From Ostrinia nubilalis (taxonomy: Eukaryota > Arthropoda > Insecta > Lepidoptera > Crambidae): a stretch of 64,000 nt of DNA. The notes under the pieces were generated by a model. The model searched no databases. It was not told the origin of the DNA and saw only the letters and a program-made list of their open reading frames with translations. The stretch spans positions 5,277,501 through 5,341,500 of the forward strand of contig NC_087093.1 of the NCBI RefSeq assembly GCF_963855985.1, in the 5' to 3' direction. Made by a program: the position numbers and the translations under genes. Numbering within the stretch: position 1 is the stretch's first letter; each line of letters opens with the position of its first letter. This document shows positions 11,982-23,152 of this stretch, piece after piece.

Positions 11982-13765
11982 GAAAGGTTAGTATGACTTA
12001 CTTGACTTATGGTCCTATGTCCCCTAGATGGGGCAGAGGGCGTCCACAACAGTCCTCCATCTCGTTCGGTCTTGAGCTTCTCGCTTGATCTCGCTCCAGG
12101 TTTTGCCGATCTTCTTCGCCTCGTCCGCTACAGTGCGCCGCCAAGTTTGCCTGGGTCGACTACGTTTGCGTTTTCCTTGGGGATTCCAATCCAGAGCCTG
12201 CTTAGGGATGTGATCGGGGTCCCTTCGGAGAGTGTGGCCAATCCAGTTCCACTTGCGGCGCTTGATCTGCTGGTCGATCGGAATTTCGTGGCAGCGTTCC
12301 AATACGTTCTCGACGTTGGAGATTTTCTCGGGCCAGTATATGCCGAGAATTCGGCGAAGGCAGCGGTTGATGAAGACCTGCAGCTGGTGCGAGATAACCT
12401 TGGTGACCTTCCACGTTTCACACCCATAGAGCAGAACGGATTTAACGTTGGACCCGAATATTTTGATCTTGACCCTTCGGGTCAATTTCCGTGACTGCCA
12501 TATGGGGCGAAGTTGTGCGAAGGTAGCTCTGGCCTTGGCAATGCGCGAAGTGATGTCCTCTTCGGTACCTCCAGTTTCTGACACGACGCTCCCGAGGTAG
12601 GTGAAATTGTGGACTCGTGCCACATCCTCTGCACCAATCCGCAATGGCGTGCAATTTCTCACACCAGATCGCATCTCTTGGGTCTTCCGGCAGTTAATTT
12701 TGAGCCCTGTGATACCCGCTTCTCGATGTAGGTCATCAAGTTTGGACTGCATATCGTGATGCGTGTGGCTCAGCAAACAGAGGTCATCGGCATAATCTAA
12801 GTCTTCTAAGACTCCGATTATACCCCACTCTATTCCACGCCGTTGGTCTTGATATGCGCGATTCATGACTCCATCCAAGACAACCAGAAAGAGAAGGGGC
12901 GAAAGCAGGCAGCCTTGCCGGACGCCCGCATGCACCTCGATGTCTTCGGAGATGAGGCCGTCGTGAGTCACCGTACAAGAATATTTCCTGTAGATGGCCT
13001 TCAGTAGGTCGATGATTTTCGGCGGGACACCAATGTCAGCGAGTCGCGACCATATACTTGCCCACTTCAGCGTATCAAAGGCTTTTTCAAAGTCTACAAA
13101 GGTTAGGTAGACTTCCCTTTGCCATTCTGAAGCCTGCTCCAAAATGATACGCAAAGTATTGATCTGGTCGGTGCACGAGCGGTTCGGGCGGAAGCCAGCC
13201 TGTTCCCTCCGCAAAAGAGGTTCAACGGCCCCCGATAACCTATCCAAGATAATCTTGCAGAAAACCTTTGACGGTATCGAGAGCAAAGTGATACCTCTCC
13301 AATTGCTACACTGGCTTAGATCCCCTTTCTTTGGCACAGTAATTAAAAGCCCCTTATTCCAGTCGTCTGGGAGTTCCTCTTCCATCCAGATGTTTTCGAT
13401 GAGAGGTGTCAGAACGTCGGCGGCGGAGTTTACGTCGACTCTCAGCATTTCTGCGGTGATAAGGTCGAGTCCTGGGGCCTTGCCAATCTTGAGGGACAGG
13501 ATAGCTTTGGTCACTTCGGCGTGTGATGGTGGTTCCACATTGATGTCGAGCAGCCTAGGTGGAGTAGAGGTGTGCTGCGGTGGCTCAGGCGTGGTGGTGG
13601 CTGTAGTCAAGGTAGGGCGGAAGACCTCCTGAAAGTGTTCACGCCATCGTTGCAGTTGCCCTTCAGACGACACAATAAGCTCTCCATCACTTGACTTAAG
13701 AGGCTTCTTCTTTGGTCTGCTACTTCCTGCCAAGGTTTTCGTCGCTTAGTTAGAAAGGTTAGTAT
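11982..13765 (-). mobile_element. 5'-truncated RTE retrotransposon with 13-bp TSD
   Basis: The perfect 13-mer GAAAGGTTAGTAT occurs at 11982-11994 and again at 13753-13765, bracketing 1,758 bases. Between them on the minus strand are a 569-codon RT frame and a very short 3' end whose tail repeats a TAAGTCAAG-like unit. Target-site duplication, 5' truncation and a short repetitive 3' tail are hallmarks of target-primed reverse transcription by RTE-clade LINEs. The apurinic endonuclease domain is absent, so the copy could not move on its own. The intact duplication and long open frame suggest a fairly recent insertion. Confidence 0.93.
12024..13733 (-). CDS. RTE-type reverse transcriptase, 5'-truncated
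   Basis: Reverse transcriptase portion of an RTE-clade non-LTR retrotransposon, 569 residues without an internal stop. Visible motifs in order: KAPGLDLITAEML (about 85-97), NWRGITLLSIPSKV (144-157), EQAGFRPNRSCTDQ (177-190), the catalytic segment FVDFEKAFD (212-220), GVRQGCLLSPLLF (270-282) and the YADD box (314-317). A C-terminal region follows with GRP/TWRR-type basic motifs near 520-545 and a QDRTRW..VV.ALC end that is typical of RTE elements. The first codon given is TTG (CTTGGCAGGAAG on the minus strand); the true protein began upstream with an endonuclease domain lost by truncation. Plus-strand frames at 12009 and 13144 and the other minus-strand frames here are shadows. Confidence 0.9.
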   Translation of the reverse strand: MAGSSRPKKKPLKSSDGELIVSSEGQLQRWREHFQEVFRPTLTTATTTPEPPQHTSTPPRLLDINVEPPSHAEVTKAILSLKIGKAPGLDLITAEMLRVDVNSAADVLTPLIENIWMEEELPDDWNKGLLITVPKKGDLSQCSNWRGITLLSIPSKVFCKIILDRLSGAVEPLLRREQAGFRPNRSCTDQINTLRIILEQASEWQREVYLTFVDFEKAFDTLKWASIWSRLADIGVPPKIIDLLKAIYRKYSCTVTHDGLISEDIEVHAGVRQGCLLSPLLFLVVLDGVMNRAYQDQRRGIEWGIIGVLEDLDYADDLCLLSHTHHDMQSKLDDLHREAGITGLKINCRKTQEMRSGVRNCTPLRIGAEDVARVHNFTYLGSVVSETGGTEEDITSRIAKARATFAQLRPIWQSRKLTRRVKIKIFGSNVKSVLLYGCETWKVTKVISHQLQVFINRCLRRILGIYWPEKISNVENVLERCHEIPIDQQIKRRKWNWIGHTLRRDPDHIPKQALDWNPQGKRKRSRPRQTWRRTVADEAKKIGKTWSEIKREAQDRTRWRTVVDALCPI

Positions 13766-13959
13766 TGTATTCTTAAAATAAGTTGGAAGGTATGAATAGC
13801 AGCTATGGTACGAAGTAATAGAACTGTGGGCGCGCACTGTACCTTCAATAATGATCCAATAATGCGGTTCACTCAAGCTTCAATACGGACTTATGAAAAT
13901 AATGTAGTGGAGCTGACGTATTTCATATTCTATTAATGATAGTACCCAAAAATAGATCT

Positions 13960-14165
13960 TAAGGCACATAGCTCGTAGATCTGATGCCCTTTGGGACACG
14001 AAAGTTCTCGATTGGCGGGCACGAGTCGGAAAACGTAGTGTGGGCAAGACTCCCGCTAGGACGATATGGTATGAACGTCCCGGGAAGTACCTGGATGCGA
14101 GCAGCGCAGGGTCGGTCTTTGTGAAAATCCTTGGGCTTTTGTCCAGAAGTGGTCTTCATTTAGCT
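13960..14165 (+). pseudogene. Decayed RTE C-terminal fragment
   Basis: Plus-strand sequence from GGCACATAGCTCGTAGATCT through GAAAGTTCTCGATTGGCG to CTTTTGTCCAGAAGTGGTCT follows the order of the RTE copies at 38899 and 50870 (HIARR..KVLEWR..CPEVVEWS-type positions), but with many substitutions and frame breaks. It is an older insertion than its neighbour at 11982-13765. Confidence 0.7.
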
Positions 14166-15256
14166 AAAGCAAAAATAAGTCTATAGTTTTTCTGTTGTTA
14201 TGAACTTTATTAATAACAGAAAATGTATTTGTAGATTTTTTTTTAATATTTAGAAACTTTTTTTTAGTTTAGTTTTATGCTAAAAATAACTCTTTGGCGA
14301 ATAACTCCCTTTGTGTTGGTTTAAGTCGAACCTTTTTTTAAACAAAAAATATACAATAATTGAAGGAGGTACATAAACTATTGTCAAATCATCCTTGACT
14401 TATGATTTCTCGGATCTGGACGTCAAGGCGTTTTTACGAGTGAGAAAACCTTGTACTTATTTCTAACAATAAGTATTCTAACTTTCGTAAGAATATCTAT
14501 ACTAGACTTCGTAGACTAGTTACATACGCATCAACGGGGCCATCTTTTTCTGCTTTGACATCAATTGGCGTAACAAAATACATTTAGGTACTATGCGCTC
14601 ATATAAATACAATTACCTAGTTCTTTCTACAAAAGAAATATTTATTATGTTAACAATATTATTATACTCGTAAATGCTATTTCAAAAATATTGTTGCTTA
14701 TCGTGACCCTGTGACATTCTTTTGCTATAGCGAAATACTTAAGATTGTTTATTTTGTCCCATATTTGTAATTTTTTCACAAAACCGTGTCAATATTTAGG
14801 TACACAATAAGATCTTGGGTACAACACTAGACTTCAGCAAAGTGACGCGAATGGGGTTCACTTTGAAAGATAAATGTGTGACAAAAAAGTTTTCAGTTTA
14901 TGTTATAATTTAAATTCTTTAGACTCAAAATTAAAATACACCGTTTAAATATTATGACAAAGATGTATGAATCTTGTAAAGGTTGTGATTTTAGGGCAAA
15001 AAATTTAATGAGACTAAATAAGATCCCTCTAATGTATTTGATAAATACGCTCATTTCAAGGCTTAAAACCTCGGGTATCTTAGCCTTATTCATATAACTT
15101 GTAATAAAAACAGTGCGGTGTTTTGCTCTTTAAAGTAACAAAAACATTCGTTATTATTAATTTTATTTATTTTATTTTTCTTTTTCTTTATTCAGAAAAC
15201 CACAGCTCTTTATAATTATATGATCAAACGAACTTACCAAGTGAAGTTCGATCTGA
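14166..15256. other. AT-rich non-coding stretch
   Basis: No exon or RNA gene recognised. The minus-strand frame 14893-15093 is lysine/isoleucine-rich, as expected from AT-rich DNA, and has no recognisable motif. The T-rich TTTATTTATTTTATTTTTC run just before 15190 precedes the 159-bp module. Confidence 0.4.
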
Positions 15257-15415
15257 ATTATCCTGTTTTCGCCGAAGAGATTTATTTTACCGTGTAGTAC
15301 CCCTGTACGACAAGCCAATCCGCACACAATATTCAGCGTAGTAGTAGTAAAAAACAAAAGAGCGGGCAACCCCACCCCTACCACGCCGTAGGCTCGGTGT
15401 CCGAGCGGTCTCATT
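15257..15415 (-). repeat. 159-bp module, copy 1 (minus orientation)
   Basis: The minus strand reads ATGAGACCGCTCGGACACCG through ACTACTACTACGCTGAATAT to AAATAAATCTCTTCGGCGAA. It matches the plus-strand segment 25214-25372 base for base except for one three-base block (TTC here, GGA there). It is GC-rich relative to its surroundings and contains an AATAAA. An LTR or other transposon-terminal segment is my best guess, but I cannot assign a family. The frame it opens (15172-15414) is probably not a gene. Confidence 0.75.
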
Positions 15416-15493
15416 ATATTTAGAGAAGAGATGACATTGACGTTTACCTCCAGGGAAGAAGATAAAGAAATCTTCGGGTTGGGAGGGACCTTA

Positions 15494-15602
15494 AATCTCT
15501 TCGGCGAAAACAGGATAATTCAGATCGAACTTCACTTGGTAAGTTCGTTTGATCATATAATTATCCTGTTTTCGCCTCCGAGATTTATTTTACCGTGTAG
15601 AT
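15494..15602. repeat. Quasi-palindrome derived from the 159-bp module
   Basis: An 18-base perfect inverted pair (GGCGAAAACAGGATAATT at 15503-15520 and its complement at 15559-15576) flanks a 38-base loop. The outer bases continue the module's AAATCTC end on both sides, with the TTC variant on the left arm and the GGA variant on the right. The loop carries the same CAGATCGAACTTCACTTGGT sequence found inverted at 15225-15255. Part of the neighbouring copy has therefore been duplicated in inverted orientation. Confidence 0.8.
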
Positions 15603-15812
15603 GTTTAGAGCATGGATCAATGTCCATGTTAAATGGTTAAGAGAGTAAATGTCAATGTACTAAATACATAATAAAGCAATATTTTTGTATTATAATCGTA
15701 TTGCATCACTTATTCATAACAATAACAAGTATCACGGTCTCAACAAGATTTTGTTCATTATAGAGTATTATTATATACATTTATTTGTACTTCTATTAAC
15801 TGTTAAGTACGA

Positions 15813-16079
15813 CTACTGATTGTAAAAAGTTGCCAAGACAGTTAACAGAGCATCCTGTCTATCCAGCACACTGGCTAATTGTGTCAACGTTGACAGCGGC
15901 GCAAACCGCAGGCCATACTGCCGCGTGTCTTGTGCTGTGTGGGCCGAACGCCCTCGTGTCGACACTCCTTTCCTATATTTATCCAGTTTCATCTCAGAAC
16001 TGAGCTTGACGACGGTAGTGGTTAACACCGAATCGATCACAGTGACTGCAAGGCTAACACTCTGATTGTTGTAAAACAT
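15813..16079 (-). other. Unassigned 88-codon frame
   Basis: A minus-strand frame of near-50% GC in an AT-rich setting. It contains SVSLAVTVIDSVLTTTVVKL near the start and TLTQLASVLDRQDALLTVLA near the end. I recognise no domain and no clear splice borders. The end composition (Leu/Ala/Thr-rich, few Lys or Ile) is unlike chance AT-rich frames nearby. It could be an exon, a retrocopy fragment or chance. Confidence 0.2.
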
Positions 16080-16447
16080 AAGCTCACTTGCATTTTAATT
16101 AAATAAATAAATAATGTGGTTAATTAAAACTTATTAATTTATTTGGATACAGTTTGACCAGTATTCCAAAACAGTATTAATTTGGATTCCAAGTAACACT
16201 GTTGCGAGGAAAAAGTTTGGTTTCTATTTAATAGCACTATTTAATAGCAATCTTTTGATTCTTGAAACCTTACCTATAAATTATAATATTTATTTAAATA
16301 ATTATATATTTCAATAAATTATATGATTTCACTAACGATATTGCTAAGCGGTGGTTATTTAATGTTATTATAGGATGCACCCGACTTTAGAATATGCTAA
16401 GAAAATAGAGTAAGGTAAGTACAATGATGTAATTGAGCATTGTAAAA

Positions 16448-16712
16448 ATATTTATTTGTCAGTCATTTGGTGTAGTGGTTTCGAAACGGACTACTATGCC
16501 GAGAGGTCCCGGGTTCGATCCCTGGCCGGAAAGAAATTGAATTGATACATTTTAATTTCTGTGATGGGTCTAGGTGTTACTATGTATAATATGTACTTAT
16601 GTATATAAAAACGGTATTTAAGTATGTTTATATCCGTTGTCTAGGACCCATAGCTTTGCTCAGTTTGGGACTAGGAGCGTAGTGTAAAATGTCGAAGGAA
16701 GGATATTTATTT
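16448..16712 (+). mobile_element. tRNA-derived SINE with 10-bp TSD
   Basis: The head has tRNA-like RNA polymerase III promoter boxes: TGGTGTAGTGG (A box, near 16468) and GGTTCGATCCC (B box, near 16512), in tRNA order and spacing. It does not close as an acceptor stem and continues into a non-tRNA body with TATGTATATAAAAACGG and GTTGTCTAGGACCCATAGC, a body I associate with lepidopteran SINEs. The direct repeat ATATTTATTT lies at 16448-16457 and 16703-16712. It is a retrotransposed SINE, not a tRNA gene. Confidence 0.88.
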
Positions 16713-18548
16713 ATTATTTGCGGAGTGTATAGCGGAGTCTGGTAGGTACGTTTTATTTGATCCACGACTGCCAAATACAAAACTCACTGCCAAGGAAAGG
16801 TAAGCTTAAATGGGCAATATGGTACTACTGATGTACCTGTTGCCCCAGCATTCTATTTTTTTTATTTATTTATTTTTTTTGTGAAAAAACGTATTAACGT
16901 CTAAAAAAATGGTCGCCATTCTAAGGCGAATTAATTGGAATTAATTCATGTTAATCGTGTAGAAATCTCTACGCCAGACGATAAAATATGAATTATGACT
17001 AAATATCAAACAAAGTTCAAGAAACAAAAAATAGGTTTATGTCATGTACTGAAACCAAAGCGTCTAACATTTTCTGAGACAATATTAAACAAAGCTCCTA
17101 CTCCGTGTCTTTATTCAGACACCTTGATTCAGTCAGCTTCAGTATTATGACTGTGATGATTGAATTTTTATAATCATGCTAAGAAAAAATAACAAAATAC
17201 TAATTCTCAATTTATACTTCATAGAAAGGGAAGAAAGACTCATTCATTATTATGAGTTTGTGGCAGCGTTATCGATTCGTAAAATAATATCGCATTATTT
17301 TTTGATATTATTAAAAAATGTCCTTAATCGAAACTAAAGGTTACAAGTAGTGGTAGTACTGATAGGTACCTACATAATACATAGTTTATTTTATGTGGTT
17401 GATTCGTTCTTTGACTGACCAAAGTCCACTAGTCCGGTTGTTATTACAAGCGGCCCGATTTCTTTTTTGATGTGTCAATAATTTTCTATTACATTAATTA
17501 CAATGTAATTATTATTGTGTTATATTTATAAAGGCATAGTTATTATCGCTTTAACGCATAATAAGATACTTTGCTTGTCTAAAAGATTTAGCAAGATAAG
17601 AAATGATTCAATGTATTTCATGATGTCGCATCTCTTCTTATGAGAATACTAACGTTATACATAAATAATAATTTATACGAACCAATTGTAAAACAGTACA
17701 TGGAGTTAAAGCTTTTTTTTTTTTTTTTAGTAAATGAATAATAATAATGATGATGAAGCCTTACTTTGTAAGACTATCAATAGTATTATTAGCATTAATC
17801 ATACATTGATTAGTAGGTACAAACCTACATAATAATGTTTTTCCAATACAAGAAAAAAATGACGTCATCTTATGTACCGATACCGATACAGTTTAAGGAA
17901 GCTCTTAGATTTTATTTATTATTTATAGATACAAGCTGGTGAGACGTCATAAATAAAAAAATAAACTTTGTAAAAATATCAGGGCTAAAGAAAGGCCGCA
18001 AAGAGACAAACAAAAATGTTGCCTGTTTGTTCAGATACAAAACAAACATTCGTTAAAATAAGACCATAATTCTATTTGCTTTTCAGTGGCTATCGTGTTT
18101 ATGTAATAAACAATTATTAAATTAATAAGTTTCTTTAAACCATAAATGAATCTTTTGTTAAAAGTTTAATTGCGGTTAAAATATCATCCCTTTTGAAGTG
18201 CTTAAACCACATAAACTTTGTTTAGCATCTTATATAAACGCTATCTAAGTCCACCATCTAAGAACATTTTTTTTTTAACAAGTGGGTAATCTCAGAATGT
18301 ACTCGTGTCGACGGATGCGATTAAGAATATTCTTAATATCAACGTCTCTGCGCCGACGTGTATAATTATTTGTTATGCATAATTAATTATGTTTACTCGC
18401 ATGGTTATGATGATTATGAAAAAATTCATCTGGGTTCGAATCGGGAATCGAATAGGTATCTCGGTACAATAAATTCTGTAACCGGATATTAGGTACATTG
18501 CATTTAAAATAACAATATTTTAAGCGGCCAGCACATACCTGTACATAG
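16713..18548. other. AT-rich non-coding stretch
   Basis: Contains a TTTATTTATTTATTTTTTTT low-complexity run near 16860 and a T tract near 17712. I see no exon, RNA gene or defined transposon end. Confidence 0.45.
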
Positions 18549-18725
18549 ATGGCGCGTCGTCTAGGGACGCGGGTTACCTTGGTGTTCTGGTCGGTCTTTA
18601 ATGGCGCTTCCCGCGTTGCGCTGGCAGCGCTGGGCAAGCGGCGGCGGCGGCGCGGGGCTGCGGCGTAAATAACGGCGCCTGCGCTTGTGGAAGGTGGCGT
18701 GGTTGCGCCGCGGGCGGGTGATAGG
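18549..18725. other. GC/CpG-rich island in AT-rich DNA
   Basis: About 180 bases rich in CpG (GGCAAGCGGCGGCGGCGGCG and GGCGTGGTTGCGCCGCGGGC), sharply different from the AT-rich surroundings. A 39-codon plus-strand frame starts at ATG 18549 (MARRLGTRVTLVFWSVFN followed by an Arg-rich stretch and a stop near 18668). Its basic start and hydrophobic middle are faintly signal-peptide-like, but there is no good donor in the phase the beat-like exon needs. A promoter, an untranslated first exon or a transposon piece are all possible. Confidence 0.25.
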
Positions 18726-19479
18726 TCTTAGCCCATCATACCATACAGCAGGGCGTAGCTTGTCGGTACGGCCTCTGTATAAAGCCTCGATTCACATAGT
18801 TATGCTAACGGCTAAAGCTTAAATTATATATTCAGTGCCTGGATTAGTTGTCATATCAAATAAATACCTCTTTTCCCGTTTTAGAGGATTATAATGAGTT
18901 ATAGTTGTCGACCGTCGATGTAATTGGTCGACCGACCGGAAATGTAGAAAGATCTTTTGTAAGTTTCCAACAAAAAAATGTGAGACTGATAAGTACTCAC
19001 AATCACAATGTCAGTTAATATGAGTCGTTGCATAGAAAAAACGACATATTGTCATACTTCATATTTTATACAGGGTGTTTCAAAAAAACCCCTAATAACT
19101 GAAGGGTGTTTAATAAACGTCTATAAAGAGTCCCTTGTTAATTTCTTACAATCATAGCGACATATTCTAATTTCGGGTAAATTTATGTAAAATAAAAATA
19201 TCGATTATAAAAATTCCCATCACTAATTTGGGTTCATTGTCCTACCAGGAGTGACCAGGGGTGACCAGGAGCAACTTTCTATGTTCACGCCCCCGGCCAC
19301 GCCTCATAAAACATTCTGTGCGCCTAGTATTACTAGGTATTATTTAATACCTACGGAGAAAAAAAATTACACGCACGTCGTTAACAAAACAACAAGCATT
19401 CAAAATTATGGTTCACGGATGATGATGACGTGACCGTCATCCCATCACCCGTCATCACCCGTGACGACACGGGCGTCCA

Positions 19480-19690
19480 CTAGAACCCGATCGATGAAGA
19501 GCCCGTAAAATGGAGACGTGTCACCATATCAAGGAAACACTGATACGACGGAAGCCGTCGCTGGTCAGCCGCCGGTCTACCTTCGATAAACTGTTCCCGA
19601 TAAAGTTCACGGTCTTGAACTAAATTTCCATCAGCTCGACCCACACACAACATCATCTCATAATATTCGGAATTAGAAAACATTGCCATT
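19480..19690 (-). pseudogene. DUF4817-type transposase N-terminal remnant
   Basis: The minus-strand frame (19480-19761) contains MFSNSEYYEMMLCVGRADGN followed by a RELYREQF segment and LPSYQCFLDMVTRLHFTGS. This is the pattern of the N-terminal helix-turn-helix (DUF4817) of insect mariner-like transposases: F(T/S)N.E..DM....G...GN...A..LY..RFP.R..PS..TF......L.ETGS. The catalytic DDE domain that should follow is absent, and the frame stops seven residues after the TGSS. It fits the nearby CAGGGTGTTTC-type terminal repeat. Confidence 0.65.
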
Positions 19691-21684
19691 GTAGCAAAAC
19701 AACACAAAACACAAAGCTTTCGAAAGTAGTTAAACGATAGGAAAACACACCGATCACGCACGAAGCATATGAACGACTAAATCAAAGAAGAGCCGACGGC
19801 CGGTGTCGCGATCTTTCGGCACTTCTGCACAGTGCAAAGTGGTGCGAACGGGATCGTGCCACATGCCAAATTTTTGCAACTTCTTATTATGACAATGCAA
19901 CATTTCGAATGATTTTAGTACGCTAATTTTTATTTCGCAGGTAAAGGAATGTCGCAATGTCGTTTATGTACCTACTTTGTCTACCAAGTTACGTCTCATT
20001 TTAAAATAGAAGAAATGTTATTGAATTCTCAGATTTATTTTCATATCAACATTCTAAAGCGTCCCTTAATAATTTTCACTTTTACAAAAGCAGCCTAAGA
20101 CTGATTTACACGTACTAAGTAGTTAAGTCGGTAACTAAATTTTAACTTAATTTTAAGTCTATGTCCAAATGTCTCATAATTAGTATGAAACTGTTTGTCA
20201 AAAGGTGTCAAGTGACAAGCCCCACCCACCAACATACCCGAAAAAATATTGTAAAATTTAGTTACCTACTTAACATAACAATCCTAAACGTGTTTACACG
20301 GGAACATTAATTGCATCTCTGTTAATAATAAACAGTCCTCTTAACTTACTGCAACATCAGAAACATGACTGTTCTACAAATAATGTAAAACCAGAATCAG
20401 CTATCTTTTTAAATCTATGATCTGCATTCCGAAAACAGATGAGTATGCAATTCAAATAGTTGTGCTTTTTTGTGCTATTTTTGATTTATTTTGTTTGACA
20501 AAGAGATAATTAATAAATTTAACAAAACATTGAGTGACTGTGTTCAAACACGCAAAGTAAATAATAGGCTCGGCGAGTTAAGGAACAAAGGTCACCTTCT
20601 CTTTGACTGAGCCTCAATGTTTAGGCGTTCTGATATCAGTGTCAATAACGCGCACCTACTTAGTATTTCTCCCATACCTTTATTCAGCCGCCTTGTTTAG
20701 TTTAAGCATATTAAAGTAATATCATCCCGTGATTATGTTCTAGCATTACCTTTGTAATAAGTTTACGTTTACAGCAAGAGTTTGCTGAGTTAGAATTACA
20801 TACACAATCTTAAGAGTATTTGTACCACCAAAAGTTTAACATACAAAAGGCATGTTTAAAATTAGTTGTGAATAAAAAAATATTGTTGGTCCGGAATAAG
20901 TACGCAATGCATATTTCGGCCCATTGTGTACCAGGCGCCACCAGGCGCGCAGCGCTGCGCACGAGTTAGCCGTTAGATGGGGCGGGGGGTGGTGTTCCCG
21001 AGCGTCTGCCCACTAATGAGGTTGCCAACATTTTCTTTGGGTATTATTTTAATTTTTCATTGATTTTTAAGATTTTAAGTTTAAAAGTACGAGGCGATTT
21101 TGAAATTTATTAAAGAAAGGTTTATGAGTAAATAAAAACATATTTTTTAAATGAATAGTTAAACATTTGGCCGCGATCTCACCTGATGGTAAGTTAGTAT
21201 TACCATTGACTAGGCATTTATGTTTTGAAATAATGATTATGGATGTGAGTAGTTAACCCACTTGTTACTAGCGTTTGATATACGGATCAACATAAAAATT
21301 AAATTATTATAAACAATGAGGGTGGTTTCTGATAACATTGTTTATGTTAAACGATTCCTGTGGGGTCTCTTTGTCCATCAGAAGTGTTTTGTTCTACATT
21401 GGGTGTCACATTTCAATCGTAAGCGTTTTGTTGTTTTTGTAAATTTTACGATGACTTTTTCAGGGTGAATACAAATATGATAAGTATTTATTCTAAAGTA
21501 TTTCCTGCCGAAATATGAAAGTTTGTGGCCCACTTTTTGTAAATCGATAACATAATTATAAACATTTTTATAGTAACTGTTAAAAATTCAACGTTAAACT
21601 TAGTGATCCGTATAAGGAACGCTAGTAATATGAGCTGTGGTATTTTGTTGTTTTAGCGCATGTCTTCGAGGCCCTTTCCTTTAA

Positions 21685-22220
21685 TATGAAATCATTGAAG
21701 AATTGGAGAAAAATGAAGATGAGTGTATCCCTAACTCAATCACAATTTTTCCGCCGGAAAATCCGGAAAATTGTAATGGTGACTTAACCAAAGAGAGCTC
21801 TGGTGATGAAAACAAAGTGCCAATAGATTTGCCTGGATTACAAATGAGAGCCCACATAGAAATCACTAGAGAATTCTTCATCCAGTGATGATGAAGAAGA
21901 CTGCATCCCGTTAGCTTAGATTGCCAATTATGCCCTAGACAGGGTCAGTCATGTTTGAAGATAATGAAGAAATTATTGTTTGTAAATGAGATGATTTAGT
22001 GTGGTTACAGTTGCTTCAAATGCATTGAAAATTGCGCCAACTGTCAAAACCAAGAGATTTTCTCCGCCACATAAACAGAGGAGAAGTATTTTCACATCTC
22101 AAATTCAGCCACAACACACAGTTTTTATGAAACTCACGCTTTGATACAAATGCAATGTTTTTTGCAAGAAATATAATATTACCCTTTATCCCAGAAAATG
22201 TTTCACACTACTGGAATTAA
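21685..22220 (+). pseudogene. Decayed piggyBac-type (PGBD-like) transposase N-terminus
   Basis: The plus frame reads EIIEELEKNEDECIPNSITI, then FPPENPENCNGDLTKESSGD, then LPGLQMRAHIEI (21685-21860). The order acidic EELE, S(I/D)TILPPE, DEDSGDE and LPG.QLRA.AEI is characteristic of the acidic N-terminal segment of PGBD-type piggyBac proteins. One frameshift later comes SSSSSDDEED (near 21880). A further frame change gives a weak continuation through a RFSPPHKQ-like stretch to a PENVSHYWN-like stretch near 22215. Stops and shifts make it non-functional. I could not find TTAA-flanked piggyBac ends. Confidence 0.65.
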
Positions 22221-23046
22221 ATTTGAAAAATAATCAATTTAACTCTGAATATTATTTTATTAATGAATATTCCATATTTTATGCAAATACTTTAATAACT
22301 TACGCAAGTCGCAAAGAGTGGGTATTATCTCTAAGTTCATACAAGTGGCCGTACATATTACTAGGGTTCCGTATATCAAACACCATTTTCCAGCGTTTCC
22401 GTTAGACCAATATTTTTTTTTGTATTTTTCCTTTTGCCTTGATGCATTAAATAGCCGATATATGCAAAATCACAGGAATCGTAAGAAAAAAGGGATATCC
22501 GTAACAACTGGGTTAATGTTTTTAGATTTTTCTGATACGACAAATTTTATCGAATGGAGGGAAAAACTTACACGGAGTTGTACGATACGATGCTACAGTA
22601 TGACGTCATGTTCTTCATACCAACTTAAAATTTCACTTTTGGGATAATTGAAAAATGTAGTAAGGTGCCCCACTCGCCCCCGCGAACGCGCGGGTTTAAA
22701 AGGTGCCAACCGTTACTATGCAAATGTGCAAACTCAAAACAAGCCACCAAAAAAAAATTCTAAGTAAAAATGTTTACAATCACTGTCTATTAGGGTTTCG
22801 TAAAAGAAACTGAAAACCCAAAATGCTTAAGCTCAAGCACTGATGTTTCCCTAGTACTTTTGCTTCCGCGTTGGCCTTTCTTTGAGCGCTTGCCTTACTA
22901 AATAAAATGTTTGTCAAAATGTACGTTTTTTGTTGTTGTTGTTGTTATTATTATTATTATTTTAGAATTGTTTTAAATTCTCAGCATTTTTTAAATGCCG
23001 CTATTAATGTTATTATTATTGGCAAATTATTACAAAATAATAATAA

Positions 23047-23139
23047 TGGTACAGATGCGTTCACATCAACCTTTTGCTGCTTAAATAGGAGACATTTTGC
23101 AAGGATTTTGTAAAATATGATGTGAACGCCTCTGTATCC
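23047..23139. repeat. Small foldback repeat
   Basis: GGTACAGATGCGTTCACATCA (left) is mirrored by TGATGTGAACGCCTCTGTATCC (right) with about three mismatches over 21-22 bases; the loop is about 50 bases. It follows a TTGTTGTTGTTGTTATTATT trinucleotide run (22922-22960). It may be a mini-MITE or a rearranged end of a larger one. Confidence 0.6.
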
Positions 23140-23152
23140 AATGACATAAAAC

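Noticed and set aside
12009..12494. 161-codon plus-strand frame and several other frames over 12000-13700
   Set aside because: They are antisense or alternate-frame shadows of the minus-strand reverse transcriptase, which has clear RT motifs; these have none.
15172..15414. Frame beginning MRPLGHRAYGVVGVG, repeated at 25215-25475, as a conserved small protein
   Set aside because: The identity comes from the near-identical DNA module; the frames diverge as soon as the module ends, and there is no evidence of selection on the protein.
16458..16535. A tRNA gene suggested by A-box and B-box sequences
   Set aside because: The acceptor stem does not pair, the sequence continues into a SINE body, and a 10-bp direct repeat flanks the whole unit.
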